A stretch of DNA of 34,429 nt from CAZXNF01 sp050741255 (GTDB taxonomy: Bacteria > Pseudomonadota > Gammaproteobacteria > Burkholderiales > SG8-41): positions 1-34,429 of the forward strand of contig JBOIEQ010000032.1 of NCBI GenBank assembly GCA_050741255.1, read 5' to 3'. The translations under genes were made by a program, and so were the position numbers. Below are positions 1 through 6,221 of this stretch, piece by piece (positions within the stretch are counted from its first letter, which is position 1; every line of letters starts with the position of its first letter). The notes below the pieces were generated by a model. It was not told where the DNA came from, ran no database searches, and saw nothing but the letters and a program-made list of their open reading frames with translations.

Positions 1-1
1 C

Positions 2-913
2 GCCGCCCTGGCCCAGACGTATCCCAGCAAACCGATCCGCGTGGTCGTGCCGTTCGCGCCCGGCGGCAACGTCGAGTTCGTCGTGCGCACGATCGCGCCC
101 AAGATGGCCGAGCGCCTCGGCCAGCAGCTGATCATCGACAACCGGCCCGGTGCGGGCGGAGCGATCGGCACCGAGATCGTCGCGCGGGCCCCCGCGGACG
201 GCTACACGCTGCTGTTCGTCGGCTCCGCGCACGTCATCAACCCGTCGATGATCAAGAGCCTGCCGTACGACACCATCCGCGACTTCACGCCGATCGGCAT
301 CGCCGTCGACGTGCCCACCACGCTGGTCGTGCATCCGTCGCTGCCGGTGAAGAACGTGAAGGAACTGATCGCCTTCGCGAAGGCGCGCCCGGGCCAGCTC
401 AACTACGCCACCGCCGGCCGCGGCACCAATGGCCATTTCGCGGGCGAACTGCTGAATTACATGGCCGGGCTCAAGCTCGAACACATCGCCTACAAGGGCG
501 CCGCGCCCGCGCTGATCGATCTCCTCGCCGGGCACGTGCACATGGAATTCACCGCGATGCCCTTCGTCGTGCCGTACGTGCGCGCGAACCGGCTGCGCAT
601 GCTGGCGCAGACCGGCGAGAAGCGCTCACCCGCCGCCCAGGACGTGCCGACGATGCAGGAATCGGGACTGCGCGGCTTCGTTGTCTCGACGAGCTACGGC
701 TTCCTGGCGCCGGCCGGCACCGCGCGCCCCATCATCGACCGCGTGAGCGACGCCCTCAAGACCACGCTCGCCCTGCCGGACGTGCGCAGCGCGCTCAGCA
801 AGGGCGGCGCGGACCCGGTCGGGGGCACGCCCGAAGAATTCGATGCCTTCATCAAGAGCGAGATCCCGAGGTGGATCAAGGTCGCGAAGCAGGCGGGCAT
901 CACGCCCGACTAG
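2..913 (+). CDS. Bug/TctC-family periplasmic solute-binding protein (5' truncated)
   Basis: Periplasmic binding protein of the Bug (TctC) family, which captures small carboxylates or similar solutes for tripartite tricarboxylate-type uptake. The frame is open from base 2. The first visible residues AALAQTYPSKPIRVVVPF are the end of a signal peptide followed by the usual mature N-terminus, so only about 20 residues are missing upstream of the window. Family hallmarks are PFAPGG, PADGYTLLF, LPYDTIRDFTPI, VHPSLPVKNVKELIAFAK, HIAYKGAAPALIDLLAGHV, DVPTMQESGLRGF and the C-terminal GGTPEEFDAFIKSEIPRW. The acidic position after PGG is Glu (GGNVEF) rather than the usual Asp. The ligand cannot be read from the sequence. 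No TctA/TctB membrane genes are next to it. It converges on the N-formylglutamate amidohydrolase-like gene. Confidence 0.93.
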   Translation, partial: AALAQTYPSKPIRVVVPFAPGGNVEFVVRTIAPKMAERLGQQLIIDNRPGAGGAIGTEIVARAPADGYTLLFVGSAHVINPSMIKSLPYDTIRDFTPIGIAVDVPTTLVVHPSLPVKNVKELIAFAKARPGQLNYATAGRGTNGHFAGELLNYMAGLKLEHIAYKGAAPALIDLLAGHVHMEFTAMPFVVPYVRANRLRMLAQTGEKRSPAAQDVPTMQESGLRGFVVSTSYGFLAPAGTARPIIDRVSDALKTTLALPDVRSALSKGGADPVGGTPEEFDAFIKSEIPRWIKVAKQAGITPD

Positions 914-927
914 GCGTGTCGCGATGC

Positions 928-1788
928 TTACCGGTTGATCCGTTGCCGCGTGTCGTCGGCCACCGCCGCCAGCAGCCGACCGAGGTCCGCCTTGACCTTG
1001 GCATAGCGCGCGGTCTGCTTGAACGTATCGATGTCCATGTAGATGTCCTTGTTCATCTCCAGCAGGATGCTTTCCTTTCCCTTTGCCGGATCGCCGTAAC
1101 GCCGATGGATTTCGTTGCCGATGTAGGGGTCGTTGACCGTCACCTTGTAGCCGTAGCCGCGCAGCGTCTCGACCACGAGTTCCACGAACTGGGGCGTCGC
1201 CGATTTGCCGTTGAGATCGCCGATGCAGAAATCCGGGCGGCGGCTGCCGGGGTCGGCGTGCGTCGGCGCTCCGACCGGCGACATGCAGTGGCAGCTCAAG
1301 TCGCGCGACAAGCCGAAGCGACTGTGGAACGACTCCACGATGCGCGAAAACTCACGGTGATAGGGCCGGTGATAGCGCGCCAGCCGCTCCTCGATTTCCG
1401 CGACGGTGAATTTTCGTTCCTGCACCGCCTCGCCATAGCGGGACTTGGTCTTGATCAGCCCGAGGCCGCGCAGCGACCGCGGCGAGGGATTCAGCGGCAC
1501 CGGCCATTCCCCTTCCAGCACCGCCGGATCGAAATCCGTCTCGGCGCGGTTCATGTCGATGTACATATGCGCGATGGAGCAATACAGCAGCGTCGCACCA
1601 TGCTGCGGCGCCGAGTCGTACAGGTCATCGAGCCACATCGAGACATTGTCGTGGAGCGCCGAAAACGCCACCGGCGAGCGCATGTCGTTGGGATACTCGC
1701 GGCCGCTGCGCGAAACGTCGACAATCACGGGCAACGTCTCGGCATCAGGATCATGGCGCAGGAACAGGCCGGGCTGGCAGTAAACCAT
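928..1788 (-). CDS. N-formylglutamate amidohydrolase-like protein (HutG/FGase family)
   Basis: Family PF05013 hydrolases remove formate from N-formyl-L-glutamate, the last step of one histidine-degradation route, or act on related N-acyl amino acids. Visible blocks are VDVSRSGREYP near the N-terminus, HMYIDMNRAETDFD, LSCHCMSPVG, RRPDFCIGDLNGKSATP and VNDPYIGNEIHRRYGDP followed by SILLEMNKDIYMD. The first block has Arg where many relatives have His (HSG), so substrate or metal binding may differ. I chose ATG at 1788 (286 aa), which has GGAG about 11 bases upstream. A TTG at 1848 would add 20 residues, but that TTG belongs to a good promoter -35 box. It is divergent from a Bug SBP gene and no other hut genes are present, so a histidine-pathway role is not supported by context. 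Confidence 0.82.
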   Translation of the reverse strand: MVYCQPGLFLRHDPDAETLPVIVDVSRSGREYPNDMRSPVAFSALHDNVSMWLDDLYDSAPQHGATLLYCSIAHMYIDMNRAETDFDPAVLEGEWPVPLNPSPRSLRGLGLIKTKSRYGEAVQERKFTVAEIEERLARYHRPYHREFSRIVESFHSRFGLSRDLSCHCMSPVGAPTHADPGSRRPDFCIGDLNGKSATPQFVELVVETLRGYGYKVTVNDPYIGNEIHRRYGDPAKGKESILLEMNKDIYMDIDTFKQTARYAKVKADLGRLLAAVADDTRQRINR

Positions 1789-1819
1789 GTTGGTGTTCGC
1801 TCCGAAAAAAAGTCCGGGA

Positions 1820-1848
1820 ACTCTATGCAGCGCACTGTGCGTTGTCAA
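1820..1848 (-). promoter_or_regulatory. Predicted sigma70-type promoter for the FGase-like gene
   Basis: On the minus strand, TTGACA (1848-1843, perfect -35) is followed by a 17-base spacer and TAGAGT (1825-1820, four of six matches to -10). Transcription would start about 25-30 bases before the ATG at 1788. The long form of the ORF would begin inside this -35 box, so the promoter argues for the shorter protein. It lies in the short gap shared with the divergent Bug gene at 1871. Confidence 0.55.
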
Positions 1849-1870
1849 TCGACACGGGAGTCAACAAGCC

Positions 1871-2857
1871 ATGCAAGTGCTTAAGCGCCTGATCACAGCC
1901 ACGGTGATGGCGGGGCTGCCCGCAACCGCCGCGCACGCCGCGCAACCGGAGGCGCCCGCGTTCCCGATGAAGACCATCCGCATCATCGTGCCGTTCTCCC
2001 CGGGCTCCACCGCCGACGTGGTGAGCCGCATCATCGGCCAGAAGATCACGGAGAACTGGTCCCAGGCCGTGGTCGTCGAAAGCCGCACCGGCGCCGGCGG
2101 TTCCATCGCCGCCGAATATGTCGCGCGTTCGGCTCCCGACGGCTACACCCTGCTCATGGGTGGCGGCAGCACGCTCGGACACAACATGCTGCTCTACCCC
2201 AAGCTGCCCTACGATGCGGTGCGGGATTTCGCGCCGATCGTGCAGGTCGTGCGCACCCCGAGCGCGGTCCTCGTGCATCCGTCGCTGCCGGTACGGTCCC
2301 TGAAAGACCTGGTCGCGCTCGCCAAGTCACGGCCGGGACAACTGGCCTATTCGACTTCAGGCAACGCCACCCCCGGCCACATCGCGACCGAGCTGATCCG
2401 TATGCTGGCCGGCATCAGCGTGGTGCATGTCCCCTATCGCGGCGCCAACGAGGCGATCAACGACCTGCGTTCCGGCCAGGTGCAGTTCACCATCAACAGC
2501 CTGTTTTCCTCGATGCCGTACGTCCGCGCCGGCACCGTGCGCTGCATTGCCACCACCGGCGCGAAGCGCGCGGCCGAACTGCCGGACGTCCCGACCGTGG
2601 CGGAGTCCGGCTTCAAGGGCTACGAGTTCTATACCTGGTTCGGCTACGTGGCGCCGATCGCGACGCCGCGCGAGGTGATCGTCAGGCTCAACCGCGAGGT
2701 GAACCGGGTCATCGAACTCCCCGACGTTCGCCAGCGCCTGGTGAATCAGGGCGGCGAGGTCCTCGGCGGAACGCCCGAAGAATTCGGCGCGTTCATGCGC
2801 TCTGAAATCGAGCGGTGGTCGAAGATCATCAAGCAGCTCAACCTGCGCGTGGAATGA
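1871..2857 (+). CDS. Bug/TctC-family periplasmic solute-binding protein
   Basis: Complete 328-aa Bug-family SBP. Residues 1-23 form a signal peptide (MQVLKRLITATVMAGLPATAAHA) with an AHA-A cleavage context. The mature part starts with the family pattern FPMKTIRIIVPFSPGSTADVV; the usual Gly-Gly is Gly-Ser here. Later blocks are APDGYTLLMGGG, LPYDAVRDFAPI, VHPSLPVRSLKDLVALAK, VHVPYRGANEAINDLRSG, LPDVPTVAESGFKGYEF and GGTPEEFGAFMRSEIERW. ATG 1871 was chosen because it begins the signal peptide and has GGGAG about 10 bases upstream; an in-frame start at 1787 would lie over the divergent gene. It is followed after 80 bases, on the same strand, by a gamma-glutamyltransferase gene, so a gamma-glutamyl or glutamate-like ligand is possible but unproven. 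Confidence 0.93.
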   Translation: MQVLKRLITATVMAGLPATAAHAAQPEAPAFPMKTIRIIVPFSPGSTADVVSRIIGQKITENWSQAVVVESRTGAGGSIAAEYVARSAPDGYTLLMGGGSTLGHNMLLYPKLPYDAVRDFAPIVQVVRTPSAVLVHPSLPVRSLKDLVALAKSRPGQLAYSTSGNATPGHIATELIRMLAGISVVHVPYRGANEAINDLRSGQVQFTINSLFSSMPYVRAGTVRCIATTGAKRAAELPDVPTVAESGFKGYEFYTWFGYVAPIATPREVIVRLNREVNRVIELPDVRQRLVNQGGEVLGGTPEEFGAFMRSEIERWSKIIKQLNLRVE

Positions 2858-2894
2858 CCGGTGGCCCGGGAGTAAAATCCCGGCCTCCGCTGCA

Positions 2895-2936
2895 TCACCC
2901 CTCACCCCTCACTCCTTACCCCTCACGCCTCAAACC
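2895..2936 (+). repeat. Six imperfect 7-bp tandem repeats abutting the GGT start codon
   Basis: Six consecutive heptads read TCACCCC, TCACCCC, TCACTCC, TTACCCC, TCACGCC, TCAAACC, ending one base before the ATG at 2938. They fill the space where a Shine-Dalgarno sequence would be expected, and none is present. A related four-heptad run precedes the second GGT gene (20862-20889). Confidence 0.8.
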
Positions 2937-2937
2937 C

Positions 2938-4527
2938 ATGAAACCTTTCGAGTGGCAGTTCCCCTATCCCTCCCAGCGCATGCCCATCCTCGCCCGTAAC
3001 TGCGTGGCGACCTCGCAGCCGCTCGCCGCCCAGGCGGGCCTCTCGATGCTGCACAAGGGCGGCAGCGCGGTGGACGCGATCCTCGCGACCGCGATTTCGC
3101 TGACGGTGCTGGAGCCGACCTCGAACGGCATCGGCTCCGACGCGTACGCAATCTTGTGGGACGGCAAGCAGCTCGTCGGCCTCAACGCCTCCGGCCGCTC
3201 GCCCGCCGCGTGGACGCCGGAGTACTTCAAGGGCGCCGCGACGATGCCGCAGCGTGGCTGGAACGCGGTCACCGTCCCGGGCTGTGTATCGGCGTGGGTC
3301 GCGCTGCACGCGAAATACGGCAAGCTGCCCTTCGCCGACCTGTTCGAACCGGCGATCCGCTACGCGCGTGACGGCTACATGGTCTCGCCCACGATCTCGC
3401 GCCTGTGGGCCAACCAGGCGCCGGACCTGAAAGACCAGCCCGGCTACGCGCAAGCCTTCATGCCCAACGGCCGCACGCCCGCCGCCGGCGAGAAGTTCAC
3501 CTTCCCCGACCAGGCGAAGACGCTGGAACTGATCGCCAAAACCAAAGGCGAGGCGTTCTACAAGGGCGAGCTCGCCGAAAAAATGGCCGCGCACTCGAAA
3601 GCCAACGGCGGCGCGATGACCGTCGCGGACCTCGCCGCCCAGCAATGCGATTGGGTCGATCCCATCGGCATCGACTACCGGGGCACCACGCTGCATGAAA
3701 TTCCGCCGAACGGCCAGGGCATCGCCGCGCTGGCCGGGCTGGGTATCCTGGAAAACTTTGACGTCGCCGGCATGAAGATCGACTCCGCCGACTACTACCA
3801 CCTGCAGATCGAGGCGATGAAGATCGCCTTCGCCGACCTCTACGAATACGTGTCGGACATCGACACCATGCGTGTAAAGACCTCGCAGATGCTCGACAAG
3901 GCCTACCTCAAGGAACGCGCGAAGTTGATCGACATGAAGAGGGCCGGCCTCCCGGCCTTCGGCACGCCACCCACCGGCGGCACCGTGTACCTGACCGCGG
4001 CGGACGCGAACGGGATGATGATCTCCTACATCCAGTCCAACTACATGGGCTTCGGCTCCGGCGTCGTCGTGCCGGGCACCGGCATCTCCATGCAGAACCG
4101 CGGCTATGGCTTCGTGCTGAAGCCCGGCCACGCCAACATCGTCGCGCCGAAGAAGCGCCCCTTCCAGACCATCATCCCCGGCTTCATCACGCGCGGCGGC
4201 CAGCCGCTGATGAGCTTCGGCGTGATGGGCGGCTCCATGCAGGCGCAGGGCCACATGCAGGTCACCTCGCGGCTGGTGGATCACCAGCAGAACCCGCAGG
4301 CCGCCGCCGATGCGCCGCGCTGGCGCGTGGACACCGGCGTGAAAGTCGGCATCGAGTACGGCGTGCCCACGGAGATCGTCGACGACCTGCGCAAGCGCGG
4401 CCACGACATGCCGCAGGCGGATCGCTGGTCGACCGATTTCGGCCGCGCGCAGCTCATCTACAAGCTGGATGACGGCTACTTCGCTGCGTCGGAACGGCGC
4501 ACGGACGGGCAGGCGGTAGGCTTCTAG
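2938..4527 (+). CDS. Gamma-glutamyltransferase-family protein (Ntn hydrolase)
   Basis: GGT-family enzymes cut gamma-glutamyl bonds (glutathione, gamma-glutamyl amides), releasing or transferring glutamate. The precursor self-cleaves before a catalytic Thr. This one is 529 aa. Conserved parts include ATSQPLAAQAGLSMLHKGGSAVDAILA at the N-terminus, PGCVSAWVALHAKYGKL, the predicted nucleophile Thr349 in PTGGTVYLTAADANG, and GVMGGSMQAQGHMQV near the C-terminus. No signal peptide is visible, so it is probably cytoplasmic, unlike E. coli GGT. The start MKPFEWQF is preceded by heptad repeats rather than a ribosome-binding site. It follows a Bug SBP gene by 80 bases and may share its transcript. Substrate assignment within the family (glutathione versus other gamma-glutamyl or acyl amides) is open. 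Confidence 0.9.
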   Translation: MKPFEWQFPYPSQRMPILARNCVATSQPLAAQAGLSMLHKGGSAVDAILATAISLTVLEPTSNGIGSDAYAILWDGKQLVGLNASGRSPAAWTPEYFKGAATMPQRGWNAVTVPGCVSAWVALHAKYGKLPFADLFEPAIRYARDGYMVSPTISRLWANQAPDLKDQPGYAQAFMPNGRTPAAGEKFTFPDQAKTLELIAKTKGEAFYKGELAEKMAAHSKANGGAMTVADLAAQQCDWVDPIGIDYRGTTLHEIPPNGQGIAALAGLGILENFDVAGMKIDSADYYHLQIEAMKIAFADLYEYVSDIDTMRVKTSQMLDKAYLKERAKLIDMKRAGLPAFGTPPTGGTVYLTAADANGMMISYIQSNYMGFGSGVVVPGTGISMQNRGYGFVLKPGHANIVAPKKRPFQTIIPGFITRGGQPLMSFGVMGGSMQAQGHMQVTSRLVDHQQNPQAAADAPRWRVDTGVKVGIEYGVPTEIVDDLRKRGHDMPQADRWSTDFGRAQLIYKLDDGYFAASERRTDGQAVGF

Positions 4528-4619
4528 GCCACCTCCGACCCACGGGCAGCGGCAGGGCGCCTCTTCCTCCGCGCGTGCCTCCGCCGGCGCTAATGGTCAG
4601 GCTTCGGACTTCAGCCGAC

Positions 4620-4694
4620 TTAGCGCAGGCCGAAAAACGACAGGATTGCGGCGATGATCACGATGGCGCCAACGATGTATACGATATTATTCAT
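4620..4694 (-). CDS. 24-residue single-span membrane microprotein
   Basis: Tiny ORF starting MNNIVYIVGAIVIIAAIL and ending SFFGLR. One hydrophobic helix covers nearly the whole length, with a basic last residue. ATG 4694 is preceded by AAGGA with 8 bases of spacing. An upstream in-frame ATG would put that ribosome-binding site inside the coding region, so the short start is preferred. From memory, closely similar 24-25-residue peptides occur widely in proteobacterial genomes as unnamed proteins, which supports a real gene. Function unknown; small membrane proteins of this type often modulate larger membrane complexes. It is divergent from osmC-like 4852. Confidence 0.65.
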   Translation of the reverse strand: MNNIVYIVGAIVIIAAILSFFGLR

Positions 4695-4851
4695 GACAGT
4701 TTCCTTCATCAGGGGTAATGGATCGAACCGCGCAATGTGCGATTTCGACAGAACGGACCTTAGCTTTGCCGTGTCGCAAACGCTGTGCGCCAGCGCGGAA
4801 ATTGACGTAGGTGCGCTCTGACCCGAGCCCGCCCCTCGCAACGGAACCAAC

Positions 4852-5304
4852 ATGTCGGAGCACAAAGTCAGCCTGCAATGGTCCCGCGGCGGGACAGACT
4901 TCGCCTACAAGACCTTCTCCCGCAACCACACGTGGCGCTTCGAGGGCGGGGTCGAGGTGCCGGCCTCGTCCGCCCCGCAGTTCTTCGGTGATCCATCCCG
5001 CGTCGACCCCGAATCCGCGCTGGTGGCCGCGCTGTCGAGCTGCCACCTGCTCACCTTCCTCGCCATCGCATCCAACAGCGGCTTCGTGGTGGACAGCTAC
5101 GAGGACGACCCGGTCGGCCACCTTGAAAAGAACGCCAACGGCAAGCTCGCCGTGACGCGCGTCGTATTGCGCCCGAAAACGGCGTTCAGCGGCGCCAAAC
5201 AGCCGACCCCGGCGGAGCTGGAAAAGCTCCACGACAAGGCGCATCGCGAGTGCTTCATCGCCAATTCCGTGCTGACGGCCGTGACCGTCGAGCCCGTCGC
5301 GTGA
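4852..5304 (+). CDS. OsmC/Ohr-family protein
   Basis: OsmC-fold thiol peroxidases reduce organic hydroperoxides with two reactive cysteines. The 150-aa product has the two expected sites: Cys64 in LVAALSSCHLLTFL and Cys134 in AHRECFIANSVL. The N-terminal half shows DFAYKTFSRNHTWRF and the DPESALVAALSSCH helix start. Length is normal for the family. It is probably cytoplasmic. Its stop codon overlaps the GTG start of a TusA-like gene by four bases (GTGA), so the two are translationally coupled and a joint sulfur/thiol role is likely. Whether it acts as a peroxidase or as an OsmC-like protein of another function cannot be decided here. Confidence 0.9.
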   Translation: MSEHKVSLQWSRGGTDFAYKTFSRNHTWRFEGGVEVPASSAPQFFGDPSRVDPESALVAALSSCHLLTFLAIASNSGFVVDSYEDDPVGHLEKNANGKLAVTRVVLRPKTAFSGAKQPTPAELEKLHDKAHRECFIANSVLTAVTVEPVA

Positions 5305-5552
5305 CCGACAGTCCCGACGCGAAGCTGGAGCTCGACCTGCGTGGCCTCAACTGCCCGCTGCCGGTGCTGCGCACGAGGAAAGCGCTCGCCACGATGGCGC
5401 CGGGCGAACGCGTACGCGTGATCACCACCGACCCCGGTTCAGAGATCGATCTCCGCGTGCTCGCCGAGGTGAACGGCCATCAGGTGCTGTCGTTCGACAC
5501 GCAGCCGGACCGTTTTGTGTTCCTGATCGAAAAGGGCGCGCCCGCCGCCTGA
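5301..5552 (+). CDS. TusA-family sulfur carrier/sulfurtransferase
   Basis: 83-aa TusA/SirA-like protein. The signature LDLRGLNCPLPVLRTRKAL carries the active-site Cys18 in a CPLP motif; the remainder has the beta-alpha-beta pattern VRVITTDPGSEIDLRVLAE and ends in FLIEKGAPAA. Family members relay persulfide sulfur from cysteine desulfurases to tRNA thiolation, molybdenum cofactor or sulfur-oxidation pathways. The GTG start at 5301 is chosen because it gives the GTGA four-base overlap with the OsmC-family gene and begins just before the conserved domain. The pairing with an OsmC protein suggests handling of thiol or persulfide stress rather than general tRNA modification. Confidence 0.9.
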   Translation: MTDSPDAKLELDLRGLNCPLPVLRTRKALATMAPGERVRVITTDPGSEIDLRVLAEVNGHQVLSFDTQPDRFVFLIEKGAPAA

Positions 5553-5736
5553 TGCCCGTACCGCACGTCCGGTCCGGCTCGCATAGGCCGTCGATGGCGG
5601 AACAGTTCTGCTTACCCGCCTGCCCGGCCAAGTCTGTAGGACAACTCCGACTTTGGAAAATATGATCCCAGGCAGAACCATCCGTTGATCAGTCGTTCAA
5701 ACTACCCGCCGGATGATCAACAACGGAGGCGTCGTC
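5553..5736. other. Intergenic region, no gene seen
   Basis: Between the tusA-like stop and the next start I see no supported gene, RNA or strong palindrome. The last 20 bases hold the ribosome-binding site (GGAGG) for the gene at 5737. Confidence 0.5.
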
Positions 5737-6189
5737 ATGATCAGATTCAGGGAAGCGTTGTACGGGGGTTTCATCGCGACATTCGCGGCATCGGTCATGA
5801 TGCAGATGAACAATGCCATCGGCAAGATTCCGGAAGTGCATGTCGCCACCACCTTGAGTTCGATCATGGGGGCGCCGGACCGGTTGACGGGATGGATGAC
5901 CCATTTTCTTCTGGGCGTCATCATCTTTCCGCTTGTTTTTTCCCTCCTTGAACGTCGGCTGCCCGTGCGCACTTACGCCATCAAGGGACTACTGTTCGGG
6001 CTGCTGCTCTGGCTGGGGATGATGACGGTCTTCATGCCGGCTGCCGATGCGGGAATGTTCGGCCTTGCGCGCGGCGCGGTGGTGCCGGTGGCGACGCTGG
6101 TCTTGAACCTGTTCTATGGACTCATCCTGGGAATTTTTTATGGATGGGACCTTGCACCCGTCAGGAAAGCAGCCATCCCGTCCACGTGA
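5737..6189 (+). CDS. Four-helix integral membrane protein of unknown function
   Basis: 150-aa membrane protein. Four hydrophobic segments are visible: ALYGGFIATFAASVMM near the N-terminus, then HFLLGVIIFPLVFSLL, then IKGLLFGLLLWLGMMTVF, and finally PVATLVLNLFYGLILGIFYGW. Charged residues flank the spans. An upstream in-frame ATG at 5713 exists, but GGAGG lies 7-8 bases before ATG 5737, so the latter is chosen. It resembles small unnamed proteobacterial membrane proteins (possibly DUF6789, from memory). No catalytic motif is visible. It is convergent with the c-di-GMP protein gene downstream. Confidence 0.8.
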   Translation: MIRFREALYGGFIATFAASVMMQMNNAIGKIPEVHVATTLSSIMGAPDRLTGWMTHFLLGVIIFPLVFSLLERRLPVRTYAIKGLLFGLLLWLGMMTVFMPAADAGMFGLARGAVVPVATLVLNLFYGLILGIFYGWDLAPVRKAAIPST

Positions 6190-6221
6190 CGGCGGTCTAT
6201 CTGGTCGGGGGATAAACCCGG

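Noticed and set aside
871..1884. 337-codon plus-strand frame over the FGase-like gene
   Set aside because: Composition is Arg/His/Val-rich shadow of the minus-strand gene, which has recognisable motifs and a promoter.
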